Positions 24,081-32,126 of a stretch of 64,000 nucleotides of DNA are shown in pieces. A model generated the notes under the pieces. The model ran no database searches, was not told the origin of the DNA, and saw only the letters and a program-made list of their open reading frames with translations. Within the stretch, counting starts at the first letter, position 1; every line of letters begins with the position of its first letter. Origin of the DNA: Georgenia thermotolerans (GTDB lineage: Bacteria; Actinomycetota; Actinomycetes; Actinomycetales; Actinomycetaceae); contig NZ_VUKF01000015.1 in NCBI RefSeq assembly GCF_009193185.1, forward strand, positions 34,865 through 98,864, read 5' to 3'. The translations under genes and the position numbers were made by a program.

Positions 24081-25964
24081 ATGGACGAGCCAACGGGGGA
24101 TCGCCAGCCCGACGAGGACGGCGCGGCAGACAACGAGGTCTGCCTGCACTGCTCACTCGGTGTCTGCGACAAGCACCCCGACCTCTCTCACAGCAGCGAG
24201 GTCCTCGACCAGTCGCACCTCAAGCCGCTCGCGCGCGACATCGCGCCGCTGTTCCACGTCGACGGGCCGCCCGGGGCGGACCGCAAGACGGTCGCCGCCC
24301 TGCGCGAGATGCCTCCGGGCCCGCGGCTGGCCGCCGTGCTGGAGGGCATCGACCTCGCGTCGGTGGACGACTACGTCGCCGTCGAGGTGATCGCCGGCTA
24401 CCACCGGATGGAGGCGTGGGCCGCGGCCCGGACCGCCGAGGCGGCCGCCCAGCTGGCGTCCCGGGACGTCATGTTCCCCCTGCGGTACGACCCGGACACC
24501 AGCCGCAGGGACGTCAACGTCGCGGCCGAGGAGCTGTCGATGCGGATGGGCCTCACCCGCCCCGAGAGCCGCCGTCTGATCTCCGTCGGCGCAGCCTTCG
24601 ACGGCGTCATGGCGCCGACGGCGGAGGCGCTCGAGGCGGGCCTGATCGACTGGCGCAAGGCCGCCACGATCATCACCACGCTGGATCACCAGCCGGCACC
24701 GGTGGCCTGGGCCGTGCAGGAGGAGGTCCTTCCCCGGGCCCCGTTCCGTTCGCACCCGCAGGTCGTCCGGGACCTCAACAAGGCCCTCATCGCCGTCGAC
24801 CACCACGACGCCGACCACCGTCAGCACCGGGCCTCCGCCCGCCGGCACGTGCAGCGCCTGACCCCGCTGCCCGACGGGCAGGCCGCCATGCGCCTGGTCG
24901 GCCCGGCGCACGAGCTCATCGCGCTGGACCTGGCCGCTGAGGCCGGGGCGCGGGCCGCGAAGGGGGCCGGGGACTCCCGCACCACCGACCAGCTGCGCTT
25001 CGACACCCTGGTCACGCTCGCCCAGCACGCCCTGGTGACCGGCTGGGCGGGAACCCCGCCGGACGGCTCGGCCGCGCCCGCGTCGGCCACTGGCGCGACC
25101 GGGCCGGCGCCGACGACCCCGGCCGACGACCCCGCGCCGCCCGGCGCCGCGGACCCCTTTCCCGGCTGGCCCGGCCCGGCGATGCGGCTGTCCCCCGCGC
25201 ACATCCAGGTCCGGCTCACCGTGCCGCTGTCCGTGGCTCTGCCTCCCGAGGACGACGACGACGGAGGCGGGCGCCGCGAGCCCGTCGGCGTCGGGGCCAC
25301 GGTGAGCGACGCCGCTGTCGCCGCGACGACCGGGTCGCCCCCGCCGGGCGGTGATCCGCCAGGCGCTGCCCCGCCTCCCGAGACCGCACCAGGCACCACC
25401 CCGCCCCGCGACCTGGCACCAGGCACCGCCTCACCCAGCGACCCTCCACCAGGAAACGCACCCGAGCCGGCCACCACCAGCGACCTCGTGCCCGCGTGCG
25501 ACCTGCCCACCGCCGAGGTCGCCGAGCTCGACGGCTACGGCCCGATCACCCCGGCGGTCGCCCGTGCCCTGGCCGCCGGCGGGACGTGGCGCCGCATCGT
25601 CACCGACCCGCTCTCCGGCGCCGTGCTCGACGTCGGGCGCACCACCTACCGCCCGCCCGCGGACCTCGTCCGCCACCTCGCCGCCCGCGACCGCGGCTGC
25701 GTCTCCCCCACCTGCCAGGTCCCGCCCGGCCACTGCCAGATCGACCACACGATGCCCTGGTCGCAGGGCGGTCCCACCGCGGACTGGAACACCGAGCTGC
25801 TCTGCGGTCGCGAGCACCTGATCAAGACCTGCGGCGCCTTCAAGCTCGCCCAGCCGACGCCCGGCACCTTCGTGTGGACCACCCCGACCGGCCACCGGTA
25901 CCACCTCGCCCCGGACGGCACCGTCACCCCGCTCGCCCCACCCGACGACCCGCCGCCCTTCTGA
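24081..25964 (+). CDS. DUF222 / HNH endonuclease domain protein (13E12-repeat type)
   Basis: A 627-residue protein. DUF222 spans about residues 60-300. A Pro/Ala/Gly-rich disordered stretch (about 320-470) with short repeats of PPG/APGT follows. The C-terminal HNH nuclease has CVSPTCQVPPGHCQIDHTMP (H near 556), WNTELLCGREHLIKTC with the Asn and second His, and paired cysteines for zinc. These genes are multiplied in actinomycete genomes and are thought to behave as mobile or homing-like elements; the function is unproven. Here it lies on the opposite strand between a transporter's permeases and its binding protein, with only 20 bp to the permease stop. This is consistent with insertion. Confidence 0.88.
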   Translation: MDEPTGDRQPDEDGAADNEVCLHCSLGVCDKHPDLSHSSEVLDQSHLKPLARDIAPLFHVDGPPGADRKTVAALREMPPGPRLAAVLEGIDLASVDDYVAVEVIAGYHRMEAWAAARTAEAAAQLASRDVMFPLRYDPDTSRRDVNVAAEELSMRMGLTRPESRRLISVGAAFDGVMAPTAEALEAGLIDWRKAATIITTLDHQPAPVAWAVQEEVLPRAPFRSHPQVVRDLNKALIAVDHHDADHRQHRASARRHVQRLTPLPDGQAAMRLVGPAHELIALDLAAEAGARAAKGAGDSRTTDQLRFDTLVTLAQHALVTGWAGTPPDGSAAPASATGATGPAPTTPADDPAPPGAADPFPGWPGPAMRLSPAHIQVRLTVPLSVALPPEDDDDGGGRREPVGVGATVSDAAVAATTGSPPPGGDPPGAAPPPETAPGTTPPRDLAPGTASPSDPPPGNAPEPATTSDLVPACDLPTAEVAELDGYGPITPAVARALAAGGTWRRIVTDPLSGAVLDVGRTTYRPPADLVRHLAARDRGCVSPTCQVPPGHCQIDHTMPWSQGGPTADWNTELLCGREHLIKTCGAFKLAQPTPGTFVWTTPTGHRYHLAPDGTVTPLAPPDDPPPF

Positions 25965-25984
25965 GGCGGCGGGCCGCCCGTGAC

Positions 25985-26698
25985 TCAGGCGCCCACGGCA
26001 TCGCGCCGGGACCGGCGGAGCCCCTCGCCGGACACGGCCCGCAGGGGCGCCGGCGTCAGCATCCGCTGGACCAGCGCCAGCAACCCCTCCAGGCCCAGGC
26101 AGACCACGACGACGAGCAGGGCGCCGGCCAGGGCCTGGCCGTACCGCTGGGTGGCGATGCCGTTGGCGATGATGAGGCCGAGCCCCCCGCCGCCGACGAG
26201 CGAGGCGAGCGTGACCGTCGCGACGACCTGCACCACGGCGGTGCGCAGGCCTGCGGCGATCAGGGGCATGGCGAGCGGGAGCTCCACGGCGGTCAGCAGC
26301 CGGGTCGGCGACATGCCCATCCCGGCCCCGGCCTCGCGCGCGGCCGGGGAGACGTCCTGCACACCGGTGTAGGAGTTCGACAGGATGGGCGGCACCGCGA
26401 AGATCGCCACCGCGAGGATGGTCGGGAGCTGCCCCAGCCCGAGCCCGGCGGTGAAGACGAAGAGGAGCGCCAGGGTCGGGATGGCCCGGGTGAGGTTCGC
26501 GACGGCGACCACCAGCGTCCCCCGGCGCCCGGTGTGGCCCAGCCACAGGCCCAGCGGCAGCGCGACGACGGCGGCGAGCACCACCGCGACGAAGGTCATC
26601 CAGAGGTGGTCGGCGAGCAGCGCGAGGATGCCCGTCGGCCCCGTCCAGCTGAGCGGGTCGTTGAGGTAGCGCAACGCGTCGCCGAGGACGCCGTTCAT
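25985..26698 (-). CDS. Osmoprotectant ABC transporter permease
   Basis: A 237-residue membrane permease of the OpuAB/ProW type with five to six helices. The EAA loop, where the ATPase docks, reads REAGAGMGMSPTRLLTAVELPLAMPLI, followed by the conserved LASLVGGGGLG. ATG at 26698 has GAGGAGGAG in front. It lies 13 bp behind the second permease gene on the same strand and likely pairs with it as a heterodimer. Substrate by family: glycine betaine, choline or a related solute. Confidence 0.9.
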   Translation of the reverse strand: MNGVLGDALRYLNDPLSWTGPTGILALLADHLWMTFVAVVLAAVVALPLGLWLGHTGRRGTLVVAVANLTRAIPTLALLFVFTAGLGLGQLPTILAVAIFAVPPILSNSYTGVQDVSPAAREAGAGMGMSPTRLLTAVELPLAMPLIAAGLRTAVVQVVATVTLASLVGGGGLGLIIANGIATQRYGQALAGALLVVVVCLGLEGLLALVQRMLTPAPLRAVSGEGLRRSRRDAVGA

Positions 26699-26711
26699 GA
26701 CCGTCTCCTCC

Positions 26712-27380
26712 TCATGCCCGCCTCCGCCGCACCCACGGGGTGATGGCCCGCCCGATCGCGAGCAGCAGCAGGTCCGCCACCAGCGCGATGAGCAGGCACA
26801 GCACCGCGGCGGTCATGATCTCCGCCCGGTACCCCGAGTTGAACCCGCGGTACATCAGCTGCCCCAGCCCGCCGTAGCCGACCACCACGCCGACCGTCAC
26901 GAGCGCGACGGTGGAGACCGTCGCCAGGCGCACCCCGGTGATGATCGCGGGCAGGGCCAGCGGCAGCTCGACGGTGAGCAGCCGGCGCCCGGCGGAGTAG
27001 CCCATGCCCCGCGCGGCGTCGCTGACCTCGGCGGGCACGCCCTGCAGGCCCACGATGGCGTTGCGCACCAGGACGAGCAGGGCGTAGCCGGTCAGTCCGA
27101 TGAGGACGGTGGTCCGGCCGATGCCCGTGAAGGGCACCAGCAGCCCGAACAGGGCGAGCGAGGGCACCGTGTACAGCACGGCCGAGCCGGCCACCGCGGC
27201 GGTGCCGATCGCGGGGACGCGGTGCGCGAGCAGGGCGAGCGGCAGGGCGATCAGCACCGCGAAGAGCATGGCCTCGAGCGTCAGGCTGACGTGCTGGCCG
27301 GTGTACTGGGCGACGTCGGACCAGTTGTTCTGCAGGTAGTCCCACGAGAACCACGGGTTCGCCGCGGCGGCGGTCGACAT
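26712..27380 (-). CDS. Osmoprotectant ABC transporter permease
   Basis: A 222-residue permease, paralogous to its neighbour. EAA-loop region: VSDAARGMGYSAGRRLLTVE, then LVTVGVVVGYGGLG. The ATG at 27380 (MSTAAAANPW) is preferred over an upstream start, which would add a Cys/Arg stretch that crosses into the divergent ATPase promoter. First gene of the leftward part of the osmoprotectant system. The 55-bp gap to the ATPase gene carries TAGCGT -10-like hexamers on both strands and an inverted repeat between them. Confidence 0.9.
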   Translation of the reverse strand: MSTAAAANPWFSWDYLQNNWSDVAQYTGQHVSLTLEAMLFAVLIALPLALLAHRVPAIGTAAVAGSAVLYTVPSLALFGLLVPFTGIGRTTVLIGLTGYALLVLVRNAIVGLQGVPAEVSDAARGMGYSAGRRLLTVELPLALPAIITGVRLATVSTVALVTVGVVVGYGGLGQLMYRGFNSGYRAEIMTAAVLCLLIALVADLLLLAIGRAITPWVRRRRA

Positions 27381-27390
27381 CGGTCTCACC

Positions 27391-27414
27391 GGGGTGACGC
27401 TACATGCGCACCCC
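27391..27414. promoter_or_regulatory. Inverted repeat in the divergent osmoprotectant promoter
   Basis: GGGGTGACGC and GCGCACCCC arms (6 bp exact, GGGGTG/CACCCC, plus CGC/GCG) overlap the minus-strand TAGCGT hexamer at 27396-27401. It could be the operator controlling both directions. Confidence 0.4.
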
Positions 27415-27423
27415 AGACGCCGG

Positions 27424-27429
27424 TAGCGT
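27424..27429 (+). promoter_or_regulatory. -10 element, leaderless promoter of the ATPase gene
   Basis: TAGCGT, six bases, then ATG at 27436. Confidence 0.5.
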
Positions 27430-27435
27430 CGGGGG

Positions 27436-28479
27436 ATGCCGTCCAGTCCAGAGCCGCTCATCCGCTTCGAGGGCGCCGCCAAGACCTACGCCGACGGCAC
27501 GGTCGCGGTAGGCGGGCTCGACCTCGACGTCCGCGAGCACGAGCTCCTCACCCTCGTCGGCCCGTCGGGGTCGGGCAAGTCCACGCTCCTGCGCATGGTC
27601 AACCGGCTCGTCGAGCCGACCGGCGGCCGGGTGCTCGTCGCCGGGCGGGACGTCGCCACCGAGGACCCCGTCCTCCTGCGCCGCGGGATCGGCTACGTCA
27701 TCCAGGACGTCGGCCTCTTCCCCCACCGCACCGTCGCCCAGAACATCGCCACCGTCCCGGGCCTGCTCGGATGGGACCGCCGCCGCACCCAGGAGCGGGT
27801 GGCCGAGCTGCTCCTGCTCGTGGGCCTGGACCCGGCCGTGCACGGGCCCCGCTACCCCCACGAGCTCTCCGGCGGGCAGCGCCAGCGCGTGGGCGTCGCC
27901 CGGGCCCTCGCGGCGAACCCGCAGGTGATGCTCATGGACGAGCCGTTCGGCGCCGTCGACCCCGAGGGCCGGCGCGCACTCCAGGAGGAGTTCCGCCGCA
28001 TCCACGACGAGCTCGGCACCACCGTCCTCCTCGTCACCCACGACATCGACGAGGCCGTCGTCCTGGGCGACCGGGTGGCCGTGTTCAGCCAGGGCGGCCG
28101 GCTCGAGCAGGTGGACAGCCCGATCCGGGTGCTGACCCAGCCGGCATCGCCGTTCGTCGCCCAGTTCATCGGCGCCTCGAGCGCGGTGCGGCTCCTGTCG
28201 CTGACCACCCTCACGCCCGCCGACCTCGGCGGCGCGACACCGCCCGCGGGCCTCGCCGCGGACGCCGGCTCCCGATCCGCCGGCGCCGCTCCGGCCCGCC
28301 CCTTGCGCCTCGGGGACAGCCTCGAGGACGCGTTCGCCGCCCTCGTGAGCAGCCCGGACGGCACGGTCGTGGTCGCGGACGACGACGGCGCCCCGGCGGG
28401 CACGCTGACGCTCGCCGGGCTGCACGCCGCCTTGCGTCGCTCGGTCCAGGAGGAGGCGACGGCGCCGGCCGAGCCGTGA
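27436..28479 (+). CDS. Osmoprotectant ABC transporter ATP-binding protein
   Basis: A 347-residue ATPase of the OpuAA/ProV family. Walker A GPSGSGKST is near residue 42, signature LSGGQRQRVGVARAL, Walker B VMLMDEPFGAVDP, switch His in LVTHDIDEAV. A C-terminal accessory region (about residues 285-335) contains one CBS-like stretch (SPDGTVVVADDDGAPAGTLT). OpuA-type ATPases use CBS domains to sense ionic strength, so osmotic gating is possible. It is transcribed away from its permeases. The binding protein for this complex is the permuted one at 22886. Confidence 0.9.
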   Translation: MPSSPEPLIRFEGAAKTYADGTVAVGGLDLDVREHELLTLVGPSGSGKSTLLRMVNRLVEPTGGRVLVAGRDVATEDPVLLRRGIGYVIQDVGLFPHRTVAQNIATVPGLLGWDRRRTQERVAELLLLVGLDPAVHGPRYPHELSGGQRQRVGVARALAANPQVMLMDEPFGAVDPEGRRALQEEFRRIHDELGTTVLLVTHDIDEAVVLGDRVAVFSQGGRLEQVDSPIRVLTQPASPFVAQFIGASSAVRLLSLTTLTPADLGGATPPAGLAADAGSRSAGAAPARPLRLGDSLEDAFAALVSSPDGTVVVADDDGAPAGTLTLAGLHAALRRSVQEEATAPAEP

Positions 28480-28566
28480 GCCTCGCGCCCGCCGAGCCGG
28501 AGCGGTGAGCCGCGTCCGCCACGCCGGGGCGGAGCCGCGCCTCGCTGAGCGGTGAGCGCCGCCCGC

Positions 28567-29784
28567 CTACCGCAGCCGGGCCAGGCCGCGCGCCGCGTCG
28601 GCGAGCGTGGCCTCCCGCTTGACGTACGTGAAGCGCACCCAGGAACGCAGCTCCTCGGCGACGGCGCCGCCGGGCGTGCAGAACGCGCTGACCGGAATGC
28701 CGACCACCCCGGCCTTCTCAGGCAGGTCGCGGCACAGGTCGACGGCGTCCGGATACCCCAGCCCCGCGCCGTCGGCCACCACGAAGTACGTGCCGCGCGG
28801 CGCGACGGGCGCGAACCCGGCGGCGACCAGGGCCTCGCACAGGACGTCGCGGCGGTGCTGGAGCGACCGCCCGAGACCGGCCACGTACTCCCCGGTGCGC
28901 CCGTCCTCGTCGGCCAGGCCCACGGCCACGGCGTGCTGGAACGGGCCGGAGGCCACGTAGGTGAGGAACTGCTTGACGGTGCGCACGGCGGTGACCAGGT
29001 CCGCGCGGGCGTGCAGCCAGCCCACCTTCCACCCGGTGAAGGACAGGCTCTTCCCCGCCGAGGAGATGGTGACGGTGCGCTCGGCCATGCCGGGCAGGGT
29101 CGCCATCGGGACGTGCTCGACGCCGTCGTAGGTGAGGTGCTCGTAGACCTCGTCGGTGACGACGAGGGCGTCGTGGCGGACGGCGGCGCGCGCGATCGCG
29201 CCGAGCTCGTCACGCGTGAGCACGGTGCCGGTGGGGTTGTGCGGGGAGTTCACGAGGACGAGTCGGGTGCGGTCGGTCACCGCGGCGTCGACGTCGGCGG
29301 GGTCGAGCCGGAAGCCCTCAGAGCTGGGCCGTAGCGCGATCGTGCGGTGCGTGGCGCCGCTCAGCGCGATGGCCGCGGCGTAGGAGTCGTAGTAGGGCTC
29401 GAGGGTGACGACCTCGTCGCCCGGGCCGGCGAGGGCCAGGATCGTGGCGGTGATCGCCTCGGTGGCCCCGGCCGTCACCAGCACCTCGGTCCGCGGGTCC
29501 ACCTCGAGGCCGTAGTGGCGGCGCTGGTGCGCGGCGACGGCGTCGAGCAGCGCCGGGATGCCGGGACCGGGCGGGTACTGGTTGTGCCCGGCCTCGATCG
29601 CCGCCACGGCCGCGTCCTTGAGGTGCGCCGGCCCGTCCACGTCCGGGAAGCCCTGGCCGAGGTTGATCGCGCCGGTGCGGGTGGCCAGCGCCGACATCTC
29701 CGCGAAGATGGTCGAGGAGACGGCGCCGTCGGCGCCCAGCAGGCCCACCGCGTGCGCCACGTCCCTCCAGTGCCCGTGCGACAT
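28567..29784 (-). CDS. PLP-dependent aminotransferase class I/II (DapC/YbdL-like)
   Basis: A 405-residue fold-type I aminotransferase. INLGQGFPDVDGP is at the N-terminus, TAGATEAITATILALAGPGDEV at the cofactor phosphate loop, NSPHNPTGTVL holds the conserved Asn, VTDEVYEHL the Asp that binds PLP nitrogen, SSAGKSLSFTGWKVGW the Schiff-base Lys, and a C-terminal Arg lies in SWVRFTYVKRE. It resembles N-succinyldiaminopimelate or methionine/kynurenine-type aminotransferases; the substrate is uncertain. Start ATG at 29784. It lies in the same direction as, and downstream of, the SDR gene. Confidence 0.9.
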   Translation of the reverse strand: MSHGHWRDVAHAVGLLGADGAVSSTIFAEMSALATRTGAINLGQGFPDVDGPAHLKDAAVAAIEAGHNQYPPGPGIPALLDAVAAHQRRHYGLEVDPRTEVLVTAGATEAITATILALAGPGDEVVTLEPYYDSYAAAIALSGATHRTIALRPSSEGFRLDPADVDAAVTDRTRLVLVNSPHNPTGTVLTRDELGAIARAAVRHDALVVTDEVYEHLTYDGVEHVPMATLPGMAERTVTISSAGKSLSFTGWKVGWLHARADLVTAVRTVKQFLTYVASGPFQHAVAVGLADEDGRTGEYVAGLGRSLQHRRDVLCEALVAAGFAPVAPRGTYFVVADGAGLGYPDAVDLCRDLPEKAGVVGIPVSAFCTPGGAVAEELRSWVRFTYVKREATLADAARGLARLR

Positions 29785-29846
29785 GGGGCGATTCTCCGCG
29801 CCGCGGGGCGCGGGGGCGCGGACCGACCGAGCGGCGGACGCGGCGG

Positions 29847-30689
29847 TCACCCCTGGCGCACCCCCGCGTCGCCCTCGCCGGACCCGCCGGACTCCTCGGA
29901 CCCGGAGCCCGGCCTGGTCTGCCGGGCGTGCATCGCCGCCTGCGCCTGCTCGGGCATCACCCGCGCGCTGGTGACCTGCACGGTGTTCTTGGCCGAACCG
30001 GCCACCACCCGGTCCTTGCCCGCCATGAGCGCCTCGAAGCCCTCCCTGGCGATCTCGGCCGGGTCGTCCTTGGGCCCCTGCGCCACGCGGGTGTCCTCCA
30101 TGTCGGCCCGGGTGAAGAAGTCGGTGTCGGTCGGCCCCGGCATCAGGGTGGTCACCGTGACGCCGGAGTCCTTGACCTCGTACCGGATCGCCTGGGCGAA
30201 GGAGAGCACGAACGCCTTCGACGCGGCGTAGGTGGCGTAGTAGGGCCCGGGCATCGTCCCGGCGACGGAGCCGGTGAAGAGCACCCGGCCGGCGCCGCGG
30301 GCGACCATCGCCGGCAGCACCCGCTTGGTCAGGTGCACGGTGGAGACGACGTTGAGCTCGAGCAGCTGGCGGTCGTCCGCCCACGGCGTCTCGGCAAAGG
30401 GGCCGCCCACCCCGATGCCGGCGTTGAGGACGAGCGCGTCGACCGGCCGGCCGTCCTCCTCGACGGCGGCGACCACGCGCTCCACCCCCTCGGGCGTGGC
30501 CAGGTCCACGGGCAGCGCCCGGACCCCGGCACCGAGCGCGCCGATCTCCGCCTCCGCCGCCCCGATGGCGGCGTCGTCGGCGCAGACGAGCAGGTCGAAG
30601 CCGTGCTCGGCGAACTGGCGGGCGAGCTCGAACCCGATGCCCCGCGAGGCACCGGTGACGACGGCGAACGGCTTGCTCTCGGCGGTCAT
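29847..30689 (-). CDS. Short-chain dehydrogenase/reductase
   Basis: A 280-residue SDR. The NAD(P)-binding motif VVTGASRGIG is at residues 10-19, NAGIG in LVLNAGIGVGG, catalytic Ser in LFTGSVAGT and Tyr-x3-Lys in YATYAASKAF. A C-terminal segment after LMAGKDRVV (about 45 residues, Ser/Gly-rich) is longer than usual. ATG at 30689 follows AAGGGGAAC. Substrate unknown; members similar to this often act on short aldehydes or ketones. It precedes the aminotransferase gene with a 62-bp gap. Confidence 0.88.
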   Translation of the reverse strand: MTAESKPFAVVTGASRGIGFELARQFAEHGFDLLVCADDAAIGAAEAEIGALGAGVRALPVDLATPEGVERVVAAVEEDGRPVDALVLNAGIGVGGPFAETPWADDRQLLELNVVSTVHLTKRVLPAMVARGAGRVLFTGSVAGTMPGPYYATYAASKAFVLSFAQAIRYEVKDSGVTVTTLMPGPTDTDFFTRADMEDTRVAQGPKDDPAEIAREGFEALMAGKDRVVAGSAKNTVQVTSARVMPEQAQAAMHARQTRPGSGSEESGGSGEGDAGVRQG

Positions 30690-30804
30690 GGTTCCCCTTC
30701 GACGGCGATGGGCGGCAGCGCGTCCCGGCCCGTCCACGGTAGGTGGCGAGGTCTGGGGTCGCACCGCGAGCAGGACAGACGCCCCGTTGCGGCGAAGAGC
30801 CCAC

Positions 30805-30838
30805 GAAGAGACCCCGGCCGCCCGGCCGGGGTCTCTTC
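30805..30838. terminator. Hairpin terminator, 15-bp stem
   Basis: GAAGAGACCCCGGCC (30805-30819) pairs perfectly with 30824-30838 across a 4-nt loop. It sits just beyond the end of the leftward DUF3618 gene and upstream of the SDR gene. The T-tract is short. Confidence 0.75.
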
Positions 30839-30858
30839 TCGTGCGGTGATCGAGGTGG

Positions 30859-31674
30859 TCAGATCCCGGTGCCGGGGGCGCCGTACCCGCTGCCGCCGGT
30901 GGACGGCCCGCCGGAGGAGCCGGTCGAGCCGGAGCCCGTCGAGCCGGACCCCGAGCCAGTGAAGCCCTGGACGGCGTCCTTGGACTCCTGGGCCTGGCTC
31001 TTGACGTCCTGGCCGGCCTCCCGGGCCTGGCTCGTGACCTCCTCGCCGGCCTGCTGGGCCTGCCCCTTGACCTCCTGGGCGCCGGAGGCCGCGGTCTCCT
31101 TGACCTCCTGGGCCCCCTCGGTGGCGGTCGTCCTGACGTCCTCGGCCGCCCGCTTGGCCGGCTCGCGGAGCTGCCCGGCCATCTCCTGGCCGACGCCCTT
31201 GGCCTCCTCCTTCACGTGGCCGACGGCGTCGCTCTCCTTGACCTGCCCGACCACCTCGCGCTCCTTGCGGCTGGAGGGGATCAGCCCGGCGGCGAGCAGC
31301 CCGGCACCGAAGGCGATGAGGCCGGCCGCCCAGGGGTTGCCCTGGGTCTGGCTGCGCACCTTCTGCGGGGCCTGCCGGGCCGTGTCGGCCACGGAGCCGG
31401 CGGCGTCGTGCACCGACCCCGACGCGCTGCCGGCGGTGTCCGCGACACGGTGCTTGGTGCCCTCCGCGGCGCCGACGACGCTCTCCCTGGCGTCCTCGGC
31501 CACCCCGAAGACCTTCTCCCTGGCGCCGGTGAACGCGTCCTTGACGCGCTCGGTCTGACGCTCGGCGATCCGGCTGGGGCTGACCTTCTCGGTGAGCGCG
31601 TCGACGTCGTCGCTCAGGTCGGCGCGGGTCCGCTCGATGTCGGCACGAATCTGGTCCGGGTCGTTCGTCGTCAT
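30859..31674 (-). CDS. DUF3618 protein with amphipathic repeats
   Basis: A 271-residue protein. The DUF3618 segment at the N-terminus (PDQIRADIERTRADLSDDVDAL) precedes a charged helical stretch, one hydrophobic helix (WAAGLIAFGAGLLAAGLIP), and a run of about ten degenerate 11-residue amphipathic repeats of the type AQEVKETAASG, similar to LEA or apolipoprotein repeats. It ends in a Gly/Ser/Thr tail. The protein is probably membrane attached and may coat the inner leaflet under stress; that is inference. The start ATG overlaps the stop of the holin-X-like gene by 4 nt (ATGA). Third gene of the operon, followed by a hairpin. Confidence 0.82.
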   Translation of the reverse strand: MTTNDPDQIRADIERTRADLSDDVDALTEKVSPSRIAERQTERVKDAFTGAREKVFGVAEDARESVVGAAEGTKHRVADTAGSASGSVHDAAGSVADTARQAPQKVRSQTQGNPWAAGLIAFGAGLLAAGLIPSSRKEREVVGQVKESDAVGHVKEEAKGVGQEMAGQLREPAKRAAEDVRTTATEGAQEVKETAASGAQEVKGQAQQAGEEVTSQAREAGQDVKSQAQESKDAVQGFTGSGSGSTGSGSTGSSGGPSTGGSGYGAPGTGI

Positions 31675-32126
31675 GATCGCTCCTGTCCTTTGAGGGCGTC
31701 CGGGATCTTCTTCACGGTCTCGGCGGTCTGGGGCAGCCCCTCGGTCCGACGCAGCCGCTGACGCCCCATGGCGGCCAGGACGGCGGCGATGATCGCCCAG
31801 ATGACGGCGACGATGATCGCCGACCATCCCAGGGCCGGCCAGGTGTTGCCGGAGCCGATGGCGGCGCCCAGCCCCCACCACAGCGCGACGGAGAGGAACA
31901 GCAGGACGAAGTGCGTGGCCCACGCGGCCCCGCCCAGCATCCCGGCGCCCTTCCCGGCCTCCTTGGCGGACTGGGTCGTCTCCGCCTTGGCCAGCGCGAT
32001 CTCCTGCCGGATCAGTGTCGACAGGTCCTTGCTGACCTCGCCGAACAGCTCACCGACCGAGGCCTGGGCGGGGTCGCGGCGGGGCGCCACCGGGGGCTCG
32101 CGGGGCGGTTCGAACTGCGTGCTCAT
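31671..32126 (-). CDS. Actinobacterial holin-X-like phage holin family protein
   Basis: A 151-residue membrane protein. The sequence VGELFGEVSKDLSTLIRQEIALAKAE, followed by two helices (about residues 55-75 and 92-116), is the signature of the Actinobacterial Holin-X/DUF1469 family. Despite the family name, chromosomal copies in such operons are not phage lysis genes; they are co-encoded with DUF3618 and stress-type proteins. It is flanked by 4-nt ATGA overlaps on both sides, showing strict translational coupling. Confidence 0.85.
   Translation of the reverse strand: MSTQFEPPREPPVAPRRDPAQASVGELFGEVSKDLSTLIRQEIALAKAETTQSAKEAGKGAGMLGGAAWATHFVLLFLSVALWWGLGAAIGSGNTWPALGWSAIIVAVIWAIIAAVLAAMGRQRLRRTEGLPQTAETVKKIPDALKGQERS

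Noticed and set aside
31671..32126. Holin-X-like gene as evidence for a prophage.
   Set aside because: It is embedded in a three-gene chromosomal operon with overlaps, and no other phage gene is present.
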